This document shows, piece by piece, positions 1 to 11,153 of a stretch of 64,000 nt of DNA; the first letter of the stretch is position 1, and the number at the start of each line of letters is the position of its first letter. Source of the stretch: Cladochytrium replicatum (Eukaryota > Chytridiomycota > Chytridiomycetes > Cladochytriales > Cladochytriaceae); contig JAHLKD010000067.1 in NCBI GenBank assembly GCA_025526935.1, positions 1 through 64,000 of the forward strand, given 5' to 3'. The notes beneath the pieces were generated by a model that was not told the origin of the DNA, did not search any database, and was given only the letters and a program-made list of their open reading frames with translations. A program made the position numbers and the translations under genes.

Positions 1-2510
1 CGTGGACGTTTTCGTAACTGGAGAATAGGTTTCATCGAAATCCAATCCTTCAATCTGTGAAAATCCTCGTACGACCCAACGTGCTTTGAATCGAGTAATA
101 TTGCCATGTTCGTCAAGCTTATATGTGAAAACCCATTTGCCCGATAATAAATTCCGTCCATCAGGTAAAAACGTTTCGGCCCCAAGTATTGTTGCCGACT
201 AGTTGTTGTGACTTCCTCCTTCATCGCCGCTAACCAGAATGGAGCCTCATCGGATCGTGATAAAGCCTCACGAAGAGTCTTTGGTGCAGGTCCGTATATT
301 TCCATTCGCAATTGGTTTGTGTTGGATATGAGGAATCGGCCTTCAGGGTCCAATCGATATTAGGAACGGACCGGGTAAACAAGGAATTTTGTTTCCTTTT
401 GGCGTTCGACAAATTTGCACTTGCTTGACGTTTTTGTTTTCTTGCTGCATACGCTTCGTCGACATCTTCTCCAATGAATTGAAGATCACTTTCGAGTTGT
501 GCATCATATTCCTCTACAGGAGATACGGAAGACAAATTCGGAGATTCTTCAGTAATGGATTGTGGAGTCGATAAATCAGCATTTGGATCATAATCAGCAT
601 CGTCTGGGTCATCATCGTCTAGTCCATGTAAATGTTCAACAACATGCATGTCACCGGCTTCTTCTAAGCGGTAATATATGGGGTCGTCGTTTATATCCTC
701 ATCGATTTCTTCGTCTGCAACGGTAGAAATCGGGAAATTGTCTGAGACAAACTCAACAGTCGTCTCTTGCACCCCCTGATCCCCGGTTGGTATTTGATCA
801 ACATCGAAATATGTCCCGGCCTTCAGTGGATATTGTACCGTAAGATCGTCGAGTAACTGTCGGGTAGGATTATAACCAACAAAAACTCCCTCGTGGAACG
901 TAACATGGAAGTATTCGCCTATTGTGTTTGTCCGAAAATTGAGTGCTATGACGATCTTCAGGTCTTCACCCTTGTATCCGAGAAACAGACCTAGTTCAGA
1001 CTTGTCTCGGATTCTGCGCGCCAACCTTTGTTCGTGTGAGATCCACAAACTAACGAGTGTTCCAAAGGCGTGGATAGTTGCCAAATCTATCCGCTTGTCA
1101 AGGTAAGCACAGTACGGAATCGCATTCACAGCTGAATGGAAAGTAGCGTTCTTGACGACCGCAGCGTATAGGATGGAGAGTTGCACGAATTGAAGTGTTC
1201 GTGGTAGTCCAGCTTGTAGCAGCATCGCGTCCGACATATACTTGATCGATTGTATATTCCGCTCTGATAGACCATCGAGTTCCTTTACTGACGGAGGAGC
1301 TGGGTGGACGCGGATGCGAGGAATCTTGGTATTGCACCATTGGATCAACCGTTTAGTAATCAATTCTCCTGAATCGGAACGTAGTTCAGCAACGTGTAAT
1401 GGGTGATTGCGATTTTCCACATCAGCGATATGTCGAATCATACTATCCACCGCATCACTCTTTCGATTCAGGAAGTAGATTGTGATGAAACGAGGTTGTT
1501 CGTCGACAATGATCTGCCAATATCTCTTCTTCTGTCCGTCGTAGATTAAACGTACGACATCGGAAAACAGACGGAAAAGTTTCCTCGGAGCTCGACTTAT
1601 TGTAGAATAAATCGGCTTCTGCTTCAGCTTCGTGCGACTACAGACCAAACAATTCTGCATAATTGATTTGTTGACAAGATTGAATGCATCCGGTTCAACC
1701 TTGGGCATTTTGATGTTGAGCTTCTCTGCCGTTCGAAAGATTGTCCGTAAGTGGATGTGACCAAACTGCTGGTGTAACTTTGCAAGTTCGTGTACTGTCA
1801 CTGGCGATAAGTTGGTGCTCACTCCAACTGTATCTTGAGATGCTCGTTGACATTCATCATCGTTCGTTTGACGAATGTTGTTGTCTGACATTACATCGAG
1901 ACCCATCGCGTAGGAAGATCGTACACCGGACGTAAAGTCCATCGACTGATCGAGACCTTCTGCGGATACCGCTACTGCTTTAGCTCGTTGAGCAATCACA
2001 TGCCTGCGGTTGGTGAGTTCCGACGGTACTAACATCAGCATAGAGATAGTACAAATCTCTTTCCCGTCGCCCAATAATAACGTGTTCATCCGTATCACCA
2101 TGCGTGAGGATAACCTTGTCTTTGGTGAAACTCACAATGTCCCCGGAGTCTCCAATGATACTACACACTGATGCAAGTGTGTCTTCGAGATCAGGAACAT
2201 AAAGTGCGTTGTGTATTATCTTAATTCGCCCATTGGGTAAAACTACAGATACATCTCCAAAACCACAAACTGGAATTGTATGACTATCCGCTAGTTCCAC
2301 CACGTCCTCGTCATTCGTATACGTCAGCGAACTAAAGGCATGACGATTAGGTGTCATCCAAACAGTTGCGCCTGTATCAAGCAAACCCACACGATCCTTT
2401 GCTTGAACATGTACACGGACAACCTTCTGTGCCGAGTGTGCGTTCACTATCGAAAACATATTTCCGATGTATGTGTCAGCATCTTCATCAACAGAAGTAG
2501 GTTGGGTAAG
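1..2510 (-). pseudogene. copia pol of copy B (protease, integrase, RT start), frameshifted and truncated
   Basis: The protease motif is LLDTGATVWM near 2390. The GAG-pre-integrase zinc-binding segment shows an H...H...CLVC pattern near 1650-1780. Integrase residues follow, including DSGELITKRLIQW and VKELDGLSERN (region 1230-1400). After the acidic linker the frame enters the RT N-terminus (GKWVFTYKLDE, ARWVVRGFSQI, FDETYSPVTK). Comparison with copy A shows extra bases near 1996-2010, where the protease frame runs out of phase, and around 310 and 205. The polyprotein is therefore broken in at least three places. The catalytic RT and RNase H domains lie outside the window. Confidence 0.88.
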
Positions 2511-2511
2511 G

Positions 2512-3843
2512 TCAAGGTACCTTCTTGGTCAACACCGGTTTGGCGGTAGATTCGTCCTCCGACGAATCATCACCTGCATCGCCACGGCTGGCAATGAATG
2601 CACGAAAATCCGTGTCTAAACAAAGACTCTTTGCAGTGAGATAGCGTTTACACGCCGACTGCTTGTGTCCTCGTTTGCCACAGAAATTGCATGTGAGATC
2701 TGTCTTCTTTGCAGAAGAAGATGTGGACGACCTGGAGTCCTGCGACTGCCTGGTCCGAGTGGAACTGCTACTCCCACCGCTACTGCCTGAGCCACCCGAG
2801 GCACCCTGCTTACGGCATTGAGCATTGGTGTGAGATGAGTTCGGATGCAAGGTACAAATATCCTCCGACTTCGCAACCTTGGCTTTCGCTTTCGCCTTCG
2901 CTTTCTTCGCCTTTGCCTTCATGGCCTTCTTTGTCCCATTCGGCCCACCGGCATCCATGGTGACGTTGAGTTGGACCAATTGGTTGAGGTCGGTCAAGAT
3001 ATTTGACACTGTTTCGAAGTAATGCGTTGGCTTTTGGTGGAATGGTCGCGGAGCATTCGGATTTGCAGCATCAATTGGATCTTGTATTAACGCCGGTTCC
3101 CATTCGGCATACGCAGAAGTGATCATTTTTCCGAGAAAAGGTACGAGGGTCCGTAGTTCAATTGTCTGCATCGTGATTTTTGCGACTAACCGGTTTAGTA
3201 GATCCTTGATTACGAGTTCGTCCGGTAAAGAGTTCAGTTTGAGTTCGAATAACTCAGTGAGGTCGGTCACAAACTGCTGAACGCTTTCTGCCGACTGACC
3301 GTTCGTACATTTCAGATCTACCAGCCGTTGCTCCCACATAGACGATTCGATCGGAGCTTGTCCGCCAGCACTGAAAATTCGGCGAAGTCCATCGACTTTG
3401 CCTTTTGCTGACGCATAAGCTCTGACTCGATTCATGTCGCGTTTTGGGAAACATTCGCATAGAATTCCAACTGCGACGTTATTGTCCGCTTGTTGTGCAC
3501 GGTAATCTTGCATCTCAGCACGATATTGCGTACGTAAGTGACTGTTGTGTGTGACGATCGCCAAATGTTCACGTAGTTCTGCTTCCCATTGTGCTCGTGC
3601 TTCGTTAGCAGCTCCGCCAGCAGCTCCGGCGATGACTATCGGACGCTATGGGCGATTTCCTTCCGCCTCGTAATTCGGATTATCAGGAAGAGCCATTGGT
3701 TCTTGGAGAAGCATAGTGCCAGCGCCGCCACGTAAGTTTGCGTAAGTCTGCACTTGTTCCATGTACAGATCGAAATCCTGCAGCGTTTTACCGGTGAATG
3801 GCTTCGGCCGCGAAGATGTGGCGTCATTCGATCCTGAACCCAT
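2512..3843 (-). pseudogene. copia gag of copy B, one in-frame amber stop
   Basis: From the ATG at 3843 (MGSGSNDATS...) a single frame runs to the stop at 2512, interrupted only by a TAG at 3643-3645. Without that stop it would be about 443 codons, a usual copia Gag length. The C-terminal third has a Lys/Ala-rich basic stretch, a Ser-rich stretch and a CCHC zinc knuckle (CNFCGKRGHKQSAC), which binds RNA during particle assembly. The reading frame of the protease opens in the +1 frame at the gag stop, where the message reads CCT TGA CTT-like sequence. Gag-Pol could therefore be joined by +1 frameshifting, or the two frames may have been separated by decay. Confidence 0.85.
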
Positions 3844-3894
3844 CTTGTCGTTGTTGTCCGAAGAAATGTGTTAAGCAACGATTCGTAACTATTG

Positions 3895-4493
3895 TGTTGA
3901 ACAAAGCTGTGGTCTGGATCCTCAGGTTGTGTGTGTTGCTAATTCACGGGTTAATGTTTCTAAGAGATGAATAAAGAAGATTGCGAGTCACAAGTACTAG
4001 CGCAAGAGAATGCTCCTTGTGTGTATCGCCACAGGCTCCTTAAATAAGTGTACTGTCGTTTTGGCTTTTCCTTCCGGAAGATCTGGATTGAAGCGATAAG
4101 GTTTGACTCTTCTTCTCACAGGCGTAGCGAAGCATAATCATGCTAAGCTGTGCGTGAGATCTAGCTCTCCTCAACAGGATTGTTCTCACACATGATTCCC
4201 ACGAACGCGTTAATCATATGTAAACCTTTGCTGTGATCTGATCCGGGCTTCACTTCTACAAGTGGATGATAGAAAAGTAATGACAGTTTACTATACCTAT
4301 GGCTGCAATAAATATAACCCATGAAGAAATAACCGGAGGTATCCAAACTCGTAATAGATCATCATCTATATGCTTTAGTTCAATAGTTAGAAATGTTGCT
4401 CAGTGAAGAGTGACATTTCTGTATATCGGGCGTTTGTGTTTTTGTACTATCAATGACTGGATTGGCCAAGTCCATCAATCGAAATACTTAACA
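3895..4493 (-). repeat. LTR of copia copy B (5' LTR in element orientation)
   Basis: This 599-base repeat matches 8014-8612 in inverted orientation. In element sense it starts TGTTAAGTATTTCG and ends GCTTTGTTCAACA. A TATTTAA box lies at 4040-4046 on the minus strand. About 11 mismatches separate the two LTRs by eye. The sequence just inside (3894 downward) should hold the primer-binding site, but I could not match it to a particular tRNA. Confidence 0.93.
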
Positions 4494-7400
4494 ATTTGTA
4501 CTATCTCTATGCTAATGTTAGTACCGTCGGAACTCACCAACCGCGGAATGTGATTGCTCAACGAGCTAAAGCAGTAGTGGTTTCCGCAGAAGGTCTCGAT
4601 CAGTCGATGGACTTTACGTCCGGTGTACGATCTTCTCACGCGATGGGTCTCGATGTTATGTCAGACAACAGCATTCGTCAAACGAACGATGATGAATGTC
4701 AACGAGCATCTCAAGATACAGTTGGAGTGAGCACCAACTTATCGCCAGTGACAGTACACGAACTTGCAAAGTTACACCAGCAGTTTGGTCACATCCACTT
4801 ACGGACGATCTTTCGAACGGCAGAGAAGCTCAACATCAAAATGCCCAAGGTTGAACCGGATGCATTCAATCTTGTCAACAAATCAATTATGCAGAATTGT
4901 TTGGTCTGTAGTCGCACAAAGCTGAAGCAGAAGCCGATTTATTCTACAATAAGTCGAGCTCCAAGGAAACTTTTCCGTCTGTTTTCCGATGTCGTACGTT
5001 TAATCTACGACGGACAGAAGAAGAGATATTGGCAGATCATTGTCGACGAACAACCTCGTTTCATCACAATCTACTACTGAATCGAAAGAGTGATGCGGTG
5101 GATAGTATGATTCGACATATCGCTGATGTGGAAAATCGCAATCACCCATAACACGTTGCTGAACTATGTTCCGATTCAGGAGAATTGATTACAAAACGGT
5201 TGATCCAATGGTGCAATACCAAGATTCCTCGCATCCGCGTCCACCCAGCTCCTCTGTCAGTAAAGGAACTCGATGGTCTATCAGAGCGGAATATACAATC
5301 GATCAAGTATATGTCTGACGCGATGCTGCTACAAGCTGGACTACCACAAACACTTCAATTCGTGCAACTCTCCATCCTATACGCTGCAGTCGTCAAGAAC
5401 GCTACTTTCCGTTCAGCTGTGAATGCGATTCCGTACTGTGCTTACCTTGACAAGCGGATAGATTTGGCAACTATCCACGCCTTTGGAACACTCGTTAGTT
5501 TGTGGATCTCACACGAACAAAGGTTGGTGCGCAGAATCCGAGACAAGTCTGAACTAGGTCTGTTTCTCGGATACAAGGGTGAAGACCTGAAGATCGTCAT
5601 AGCACTCAATTTTCGGACAAACACAATAGGCGAATACTTCCATGTTACGTTCCATGAGGGAGTTTTTGTTGGTTATAATCCTACCCGACAGTTACTCGAC
5701 GATCTTGCGGTACAATATCCACTGAAGGCCGGGACATATTTCGATGTTGATCAAATACCAACCGGGGATCAGGGGGTGCAAGAGACGACTGTTGAGTTTG
5801 TCTCAGACAATTTCCCGATTTCCACCGTTGCAGACGAAGAAATCGATGAGGATATGAACGACGACCCCATATATTACCGCTTAGAAGAAGCCGGTGACAT
5901 GCATGTTGTTGAACATTTACATGGACTAGACGATGATGACCCAGACGATGCTGATTATGATCCAAATGCTGATTTATCGACTCCACAATCCATTACTGAA
6001 GAATCTCCGAATTTGTCTTCCGTATCTCCTGTAGAGGAATATGATGCACAACTTGAAAGTGATCTTCAATTCATTGGAGAAGCTGTCGACGAAGCGTATG
6101 CAGCAAGAAAACGAAAATGTCAAGCAAGTGCAAATTTGTCGAACGCCAAAAGGAAACAAAATTCCTTGTTTACCCGGTCCGTTCCTAATATCGATTGGAC
6201 CCTGAAGGCCGATTCCTCATATCCAACACAACCAATTGCGAATGGAAATATACGGACTGCACCAAAGACTCTTCGTGAGGCTTATCACGATCCGATGAGG
6301 CTCCATTCTGGTTAGCGGCGATGAAGGAGGAAGTCACATAACTAGTCGGCAACAATACTTGGGCCGAAACGTTTTTACCTGATGGACGGAATTTATTATC
6401 GGGCAAATGGGTTTTCACATATAAGCTTGACGAACATGGCAATATTACTCGATTCAAAGCACGTTGGGTCGTACGAGGATTTTCACAGATTGAAGGATTG
6501 GATTTCGATGAAACCTATTCTCCAGTTACGAAAACGTCCACAATCCGTTTTCTGATTGCATTAGCAGCATTAGTCGGCATGATCATATTCCAGTTTGATA
6601 TCAAGGGTGCATATCTCAATGCGATACTGGAAGAAGAGAACTTCGTCGAACTCCCTCATGGTTTCGGACGAGTAGATTTCTGGAATCGACCCATCGTCTG
6701 CAGACCTATCAAAAGTCTGTACGGTCTACACCAGGCAGCTCGAGAATGGTACAAAACTCTTTGGAAACAATATCTCAGTGTTGGTTTCGTGCGGAATATT
6801 GCAGACATCTGTCATTTCTGGCGATACAATCCAACAAATAATACCCGCGAACACACTACCGTTCATGTCGATGATATACTACATTTTTCCACAGATCCAA
6901 ACGCATATCATCGGTTTCAGACCGATTTGGAAACTTCGTTCACAGTAGGCAGTACTTCGAAGGTGAAATGGATTCTGAAAATGGAGTTATTGCAGACAAC
7001 GGAAGGATATTTCCTTAGCAATGCATTGTATGTAAAGAAGATTCTCGAAGAAGCGAATTTATGGGGTACCAACATCAAACCGACCGAAACACCGATGTCG
7101 AAATCATATATCTTTGATGAGACCACACTAACACTGTCCGATGCCGAGGCAACACAATTTCGATCAATGTTAATGAAGATATCGTACGTGGCGACTAAGA
7201 CACGACCGGATATTTCATACGCAGTCAATATTTTGGCACAACATCAGATTGATCCTCGACAGTCAGAATCAAAGGCTCTCTATCGATTACAACGATATTT
7301 ACTCGGTACTTGGGATTACGGTTTACACTATACACGGACTGGTATCACGTCTCCGATGCTAAGACCCGACGGTCTCTACATGTTTGATTCGGCTAACAAC

Positions 7401-7886
7401 CCACAAGGTTATGCCGATGCAGACTGGGCGGGCGATGCAGATAGATACTCACAAACCGGTTACCTGGTAATGTTCGCTAATGCGGCAATTAGTTGGCAGT
7501 CGATTCGACAACAGACTATTGCAGCCTCGTCGTCGGAAGCCGAACTGTATGCGCTGAACGAACTATCACGCGAGATGAAGTGGATGAAAAATCTTATGAC
7601 GGGTATCGGAATTACGTCGTTCAATCCGCTCCGTTTATGGCAAGACAATCAATCCACCGAGTCTATCGCAAACAATCTGTTCAACAACAAACGGACCAAA
7701 CACATGGACGTTCGCGAGAGATTTGTGAATCTCCAAGTTGAACAGAAACATCAGGAGTTACACCATATGGATACTTCTGATATGATCGCGGACATCTTAA
7801 CTAAACCTCTTGGAAGCAAATTATACCTTAAACACAGGGGCTCGTTGGGGCTAGTCAGTCAGTCTTCACTTAATATACTATCTTGA
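4494..7886 (+). pseudogene. copia pol of copy A (integrase, RT, RNase H), frameshifted
   Basis: Domains in order: GAG-pre-integrase with H/C zinc ligands (LHQQFGHIHLRTI...NCLVCSRTK); integrase core with YWQIIVDE and SGELITKRL; an Asp/Glu-rich linker; RT with FDIKGAYLNA, SLYGLHQAAREW and catalytic HVDDILHFS; and RNase H with YADADWAGD, SSSEAELYAL and KHMDVRERFV. The DNA lacks a base near 5071-5075 relative to B, has TAA in place of TTA near 5157, lacks a T near 6275 and has TAA near 6338. These breaks lie before the RT core, which is open from 6498 to 7886. B lacks these particular lesions, so the two copies decayed independently. Confidence 0.88.
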
Positions 7887-8013
7887 ACGACCGACTGGCG
7901 ATGTCCATACAACTCACCTTTATTTCAATGGAATATCAACTTCAGCATTTACAGAAAGTTATGATCGGTTGAGTGATACTCTCGGTTGTACCTATCTAAT
8001 GACTGAGGGGGTG

Positions 8014-8612
8014 TGTTAAGTATTTCGATTGATGGACTTGGCCAATCCAGTCATTCCTAGTACAAAAACACAAACGCCCGATATACAGAAATGTCACTCT
8101 TCACTGAGCAACATTTCTAACTATTGAACTAAAGCATATAGATGATGATCTATTACGAGTTTGGATACCTCCGGTTATTTCTTCATGGGTTATATTTATT
8201 CCGGCCATAGGTATAGTAAACTGTCATTACTTTTCTATCATCCACTTGTAGAAGTGAAGCCCGGATCAGATCACAGCAAAGGTTTACATATGATTAACGT
8301 GTTCGTGGGAATCATGTGTGAGAACAATCCTGCTGAGGAGAGCTAGATCTCACGCACAGCTTAGCATGATTATGCTTCGCTACGCCTGTGAGAAGAAGAG
8401 TCAAACCTTATCGCTGCGATCCAGATCTTCCGGAAGGAAAAGCCAAAACGACAGTACACTTATTTAAGGAGCCTGTGGCGATACACACAAGGAGCATTCT
8501 CTTGCGCTAGCACTTGTGACTCGCAATCTTCTTTATTCATCTCTTAGCAACATTAACCCGTGAATTAACAACACACACAACCTGAGGATCCAGACCACAG
8601 CTTTGTTCAACA
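8014..8612 (+). repeat. 3' LTR of copia copy A
   Basis: 599 bases with TGTTAAG...TTCAACA ends, inverted relative to 3895-4493. It is preceded by a G-rich polypurine tract (8003-8013). It is followed at 8613 directly by RT sequence of copy C. Confidence 0.93.
8461..8467 (+). promoter_or_regulatory. LTR TATA box
   Basis: TATTTAA sits 20 bases upstream of 8481, the first base shared with the separate fragment at 10454-10585. That spacing fits 8481 being near the transcription start and therefore the 5' edge of R. The same box is present in the LTR of B at 4040-4046, minus strand. Confidence 0.5.
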
Positions 8613-10453
8613 ATTGCGCGTGTAATGCAAACCATAGTCCCATGTTCCCAATAAGTAGCAATGCAGGCGAGCTAGTGCCTTTTGTTCGCAAACTCGTGGT
8701 TCAACCTGATGCTGTGCCAAGACATTGACAGCATAAGATAAATCAGGTCTGGTCTTTGTAGCTAGGTACGAGATTTTCATGAGTTCAGAGCGAAAAATAG
8801 TTGCATCATTTTTGGATAAAATAGGCAAGCTTGTGTCATGTTTGTAGTGAGAAGAAATAGGTGTTTTGGCTGGTTTAAGATTGGATTCCCATAATTTCAA
8901 TCTCTGCAATCATAAACATCTTCCTCAAGTGATGCATTGAGATATGCTCCTGTAATGTCAAATTGATAAATGTGTAATTTGACAATTGCAGCAAGAGCAA
9001 CTAGTAATCGAATTGTAGTGGTTTTCGCTACAGGAGAATAAGTTTGTCGAAATCCATTCCCTGTATCTGGGAGAACCCTCTAACTACCCATCGTGCCTTG
9101 AATCGGATGATGTTGCCATCTTCATCAAGTTTGTATGAATACACCCATTTGCCAGTGAGAAGGTTGTTCCCATTTGGCAAGATGCGTTTGTTCCATGTTC
9201 CCAAATTGATAAGTTGTTGATTTTCTTCACACATGGCTGCAAGCGAGTATGGCCATTCATCAGGTCGCGACATAGCTTCCTGGACTGTTTTGGGAATACT
9301 TCTCAAGTGTCCTTGAGGTATAGGAATGTCGGGTGTACTCGATTTTGCTTTCTCATTTACATTGACATTGGGAATATTATGTCTCAACAAGGGATGTCTT
9401 TGCTGGGGATGAAATCTGTTTGTTGGAGTAACCATAGGTTGTTTGCCTTTAAGTTTGCGACGTTTGGCTTTGTGTGCAACAAATCCATAATCGTTGTCAT
9501 CATCTTCACCAATCCGTTGTAAATCTTCCAAATCACTTTGGGAATCATCTTCATTTTGTTCTTGTACGTGTTGTACAGAAAGTGGTACATAAGTGTCATC
9601 GTTCATGTTTAACGAATGGTTATAGTCTTTGGTGGTATCATGCTCGTCATCAACATTTGAATCATGTTGGGACATAGGAGTAACATGCATTTGTGAGATA
9701 TCCATTCGATGATAAGTTGGTTGGGATCCAACTCCTCATCAGATGAGGTGTTAGCGCTATCATCAGAATCTGAGTCTGTAGTATTGTCATTATCGCTATT
9801 CATATCAGGTAACTTTGAAATATCAAAATGTTGACCCTGAGGAATAGGATAGTGTTTGGTGAGGTCATTTAAAGTTTGTGATGTTGGGTTTAAGCCAACA
9901 AATACTCCCTCATGAAAAGTAAAATGAAAATATTCGCTTCTGCGTTTGGTATTAAGATTCAAAGCATGAATGATTTTCCTTCACCCTTATAACCCAGAAA
10001 TAGTCCTAGCTCTGACTTCTCTGATACTTTGCGACTAGACCTTTGTTCTGGAGAGATCCAGAGACTAACCACGGTACCAAAGGTATGAATGATTGCCGGA
10101 TCAATCAGCTTGTCAAAGTAAACAGCATGTGGTACATTCTTAGTTCTAGAATGGTAAACACAATTTTTGACAGTCGCAGCATAAAGGATGGCAAATTTGA
10201 TGAACTGTAAAGTCTGTGGAAGACCAGCTGTTTTCAGCATAGACTTGTACATCTCTTTCATTGAACGGACATTCCGTTCAGCAAGGCCATTCAGCTCTTT
10301 GACTGATGCAGGTGAAGGATGTGCATGTATGCCTGGTACCTTGTTACTACACTAAGTCAAGAATTGGTTTGACAATAGTTCTCCAGAATCGGATCTCACT
10401 TCATAGACGTGAAGTGGCAGAAATCTATTTTCAACATCTGCGATGTGTCTTGC
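8613..10453 (-). pseudogene. Divergent Ty1/copia pol remnant (copy C): integrase to RT
   Basis: Minus-strand pieces follow copia order. Integrase reads EVRSDSGELL and VKELNGLAERN (10290-10420). Next come SELGLFLGYKGEG and FHFTFHEGVFVGLNP (9870-10000), an acidic linker, and the RT N-terminus GKWVYSYKLDEDGN with ARWVVRGFSQI (9040-9160). A later RT piece reads LMKISYLATKTRPDLSY (8690-8780). The frame is broken by a stop in integrase near 10350, by frameshifts near 9960 and 9700, and by loss of most RT between 8910 and 9028. It is clearly a relative of A and B, but much more diverged and older. Copy A interrupts it on the left. Confidence 0.85.
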
Positions 10454-10585
10454 ATACACACAAGGAGCATTCTCTTGCGCTAGCACTTGTGACTCGCAAT
10501 CTTCTTTATTCATCTCTTAGCATCATTAACCCGTGAATTAACAACACACACAACCTGAGGATCCAGACCACAGCTTTGTTCAACA
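10454..10585 (+). repeat. 132-base LTR 3' fragment (R-U5-like) inside copy C
   Basis: It matches 8481-8612 of the A LTR over its whole length with about one mismatch (CATCATT versus CAACATT). It ends exactly at the LTR terminus CAACA. Its left edge lies about 20 bases after the LTR TATA box. No matching short direct repeat flanks it. On one side is integrase sequence of C and on the other gag sequence of C, so the C sequence between them is gone. Confidence 0.85.
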
Positions 10586-10757
10586 TCATCAGCTTGATCA
10601 GGCTCATACTTTGTAAAAGTATCATTATTGCGATGTCTCTGAGCACAGTCGAAAAAGATTGCAAATAGATGTCAGGTTCAGTGAACTTTGAGCAGACTCG
10701 AGTGAGAAGTTCCTGAATAACAGCTTCAGCTGGTTGGATTGAAAGTTGCCACTGCCA
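10586..10757 (-). pseudogene. Gag remnant of copia copy C
   Basis: The minus strand reads QLSIQPAEAVIQELLTRV followed by CSKFTEPDIYLQSF. This aligns with the Gag segment LNSLPDELVIKDLLNRLV of copy B. The similarity fades near 10757. The remainder of gag, the protease and the start of integrase are missing; this piece is joined to integrase only through the 132-base LTR fragment. Confidence 0.65.
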
Positions 10758-11153
10758 CTCCCAAAATCTCAGATCTCTATATCTCTTCTATTTCGCTTGT
10801 ATTATCAATTATAGTCACAAAACTTCACACATAAATACATAATACTATTCCTGAATGAACAATAACTGTCAGCGTAAGAATTATAACCAAAAGGTCTCTC
10901 TGCGTCTTGCATTGAGAACTCCTGGACTTCTCCAGTCTATCCGTTATGTTGTAGTGTGTTTTGTGTGTAGTTGTTAAAGTGACTGTACTGGAGTCCAGTA
11001 ACTTGTATAATTGTGGTGATCCAGAGGGAACCATCTACTGGATTTCTACCATTGAGCTACAGGAACTTGATAGCTACTTTAGACTTCATTTTATCAAATC
11101 AAAATTCTATTTCAATAGACGAGGGCAATAAAATAGTCTGCAGCAGCCATTGG
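10758..11153. other. Unassigned spacer between copia copy C and PPN1
   Basis: No coding match was found. A minus-strand segment at 11045-11059 reads TAGCTCAATGGTAGA, like a tRNA A box. No B box or cloverleaf follows, so I do not call a tRNA. The stretch next to 11154 should hold the PPN1 3' end. Confidence 0.4.

Larger units (their letters stand above)
1..4493 (-). mobile_element. Ty1/copia LTR retrotransposon, copy B (cut by the left window edge)
   Basis: Reading the minus strand from right to left, the order is LTR, gag with a CCHC knuckle, aspartic protease, GAG-pre-integrase zinc finger, DDE integrase and the start of reverse transcriptase. This is the Ty1/copia order (integrase before RT). 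The window edge cuts it inside the RT N-terminus, at the segment reading FDETYSPVTKTST. Its LTR ends at 4493 with TG...CA termini. The next base starts the middle of copy A, so B appears to have inserted in antisense orientation into A. B carries an amber stop in gag and several frameshifts in pol and is not autonomous as sequenced. Its LTR differs from that of A at about 11 of 599 positions by eye, so the family was active recently. Confidence 0.93.
4494..8612 (+). mobile_element. Ty1/copia LTR retrotransposon, copy A (right part; interrupted by copy B)
   Basis: This is the same family as copy B in the opposite orientation. It starts abruptly at 4494 in the protease/GAG-pre-integrase junction, directly after the LTR of B. 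It continues through integrase, RT and RNase H to a complete 3' LTR at 8014-8612. The missing LTR, gag and protease should lie left of the window, beyond the rest of B. The polypurine run ACTGAGGGGGTG just before 8014 is the expected plus-strand primer. On its right side A abuts copy C without spacer, so A itself appears inserted in C. Confidence 0.92.

Noticed and set aside
4496-5080. Start codon for an independent 194-residue protein
   Set aside because: This is copy A pol entered at the insertion junction; the apparent start is an artefact of the nesting.
3895-8612. One long inverted-repeat DNA transposon bounded by the two LTRs
   Set aside because: The inverted 599-base repeats are LTRs of two oppositely oriented copia copies; the enclosed protein is integrase/RT.
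11045-11059. tRNA gene suggested by an A-box-like sequence
   Set aside because: No B box, no acceptor stem and no cloverleaf can be drawn.
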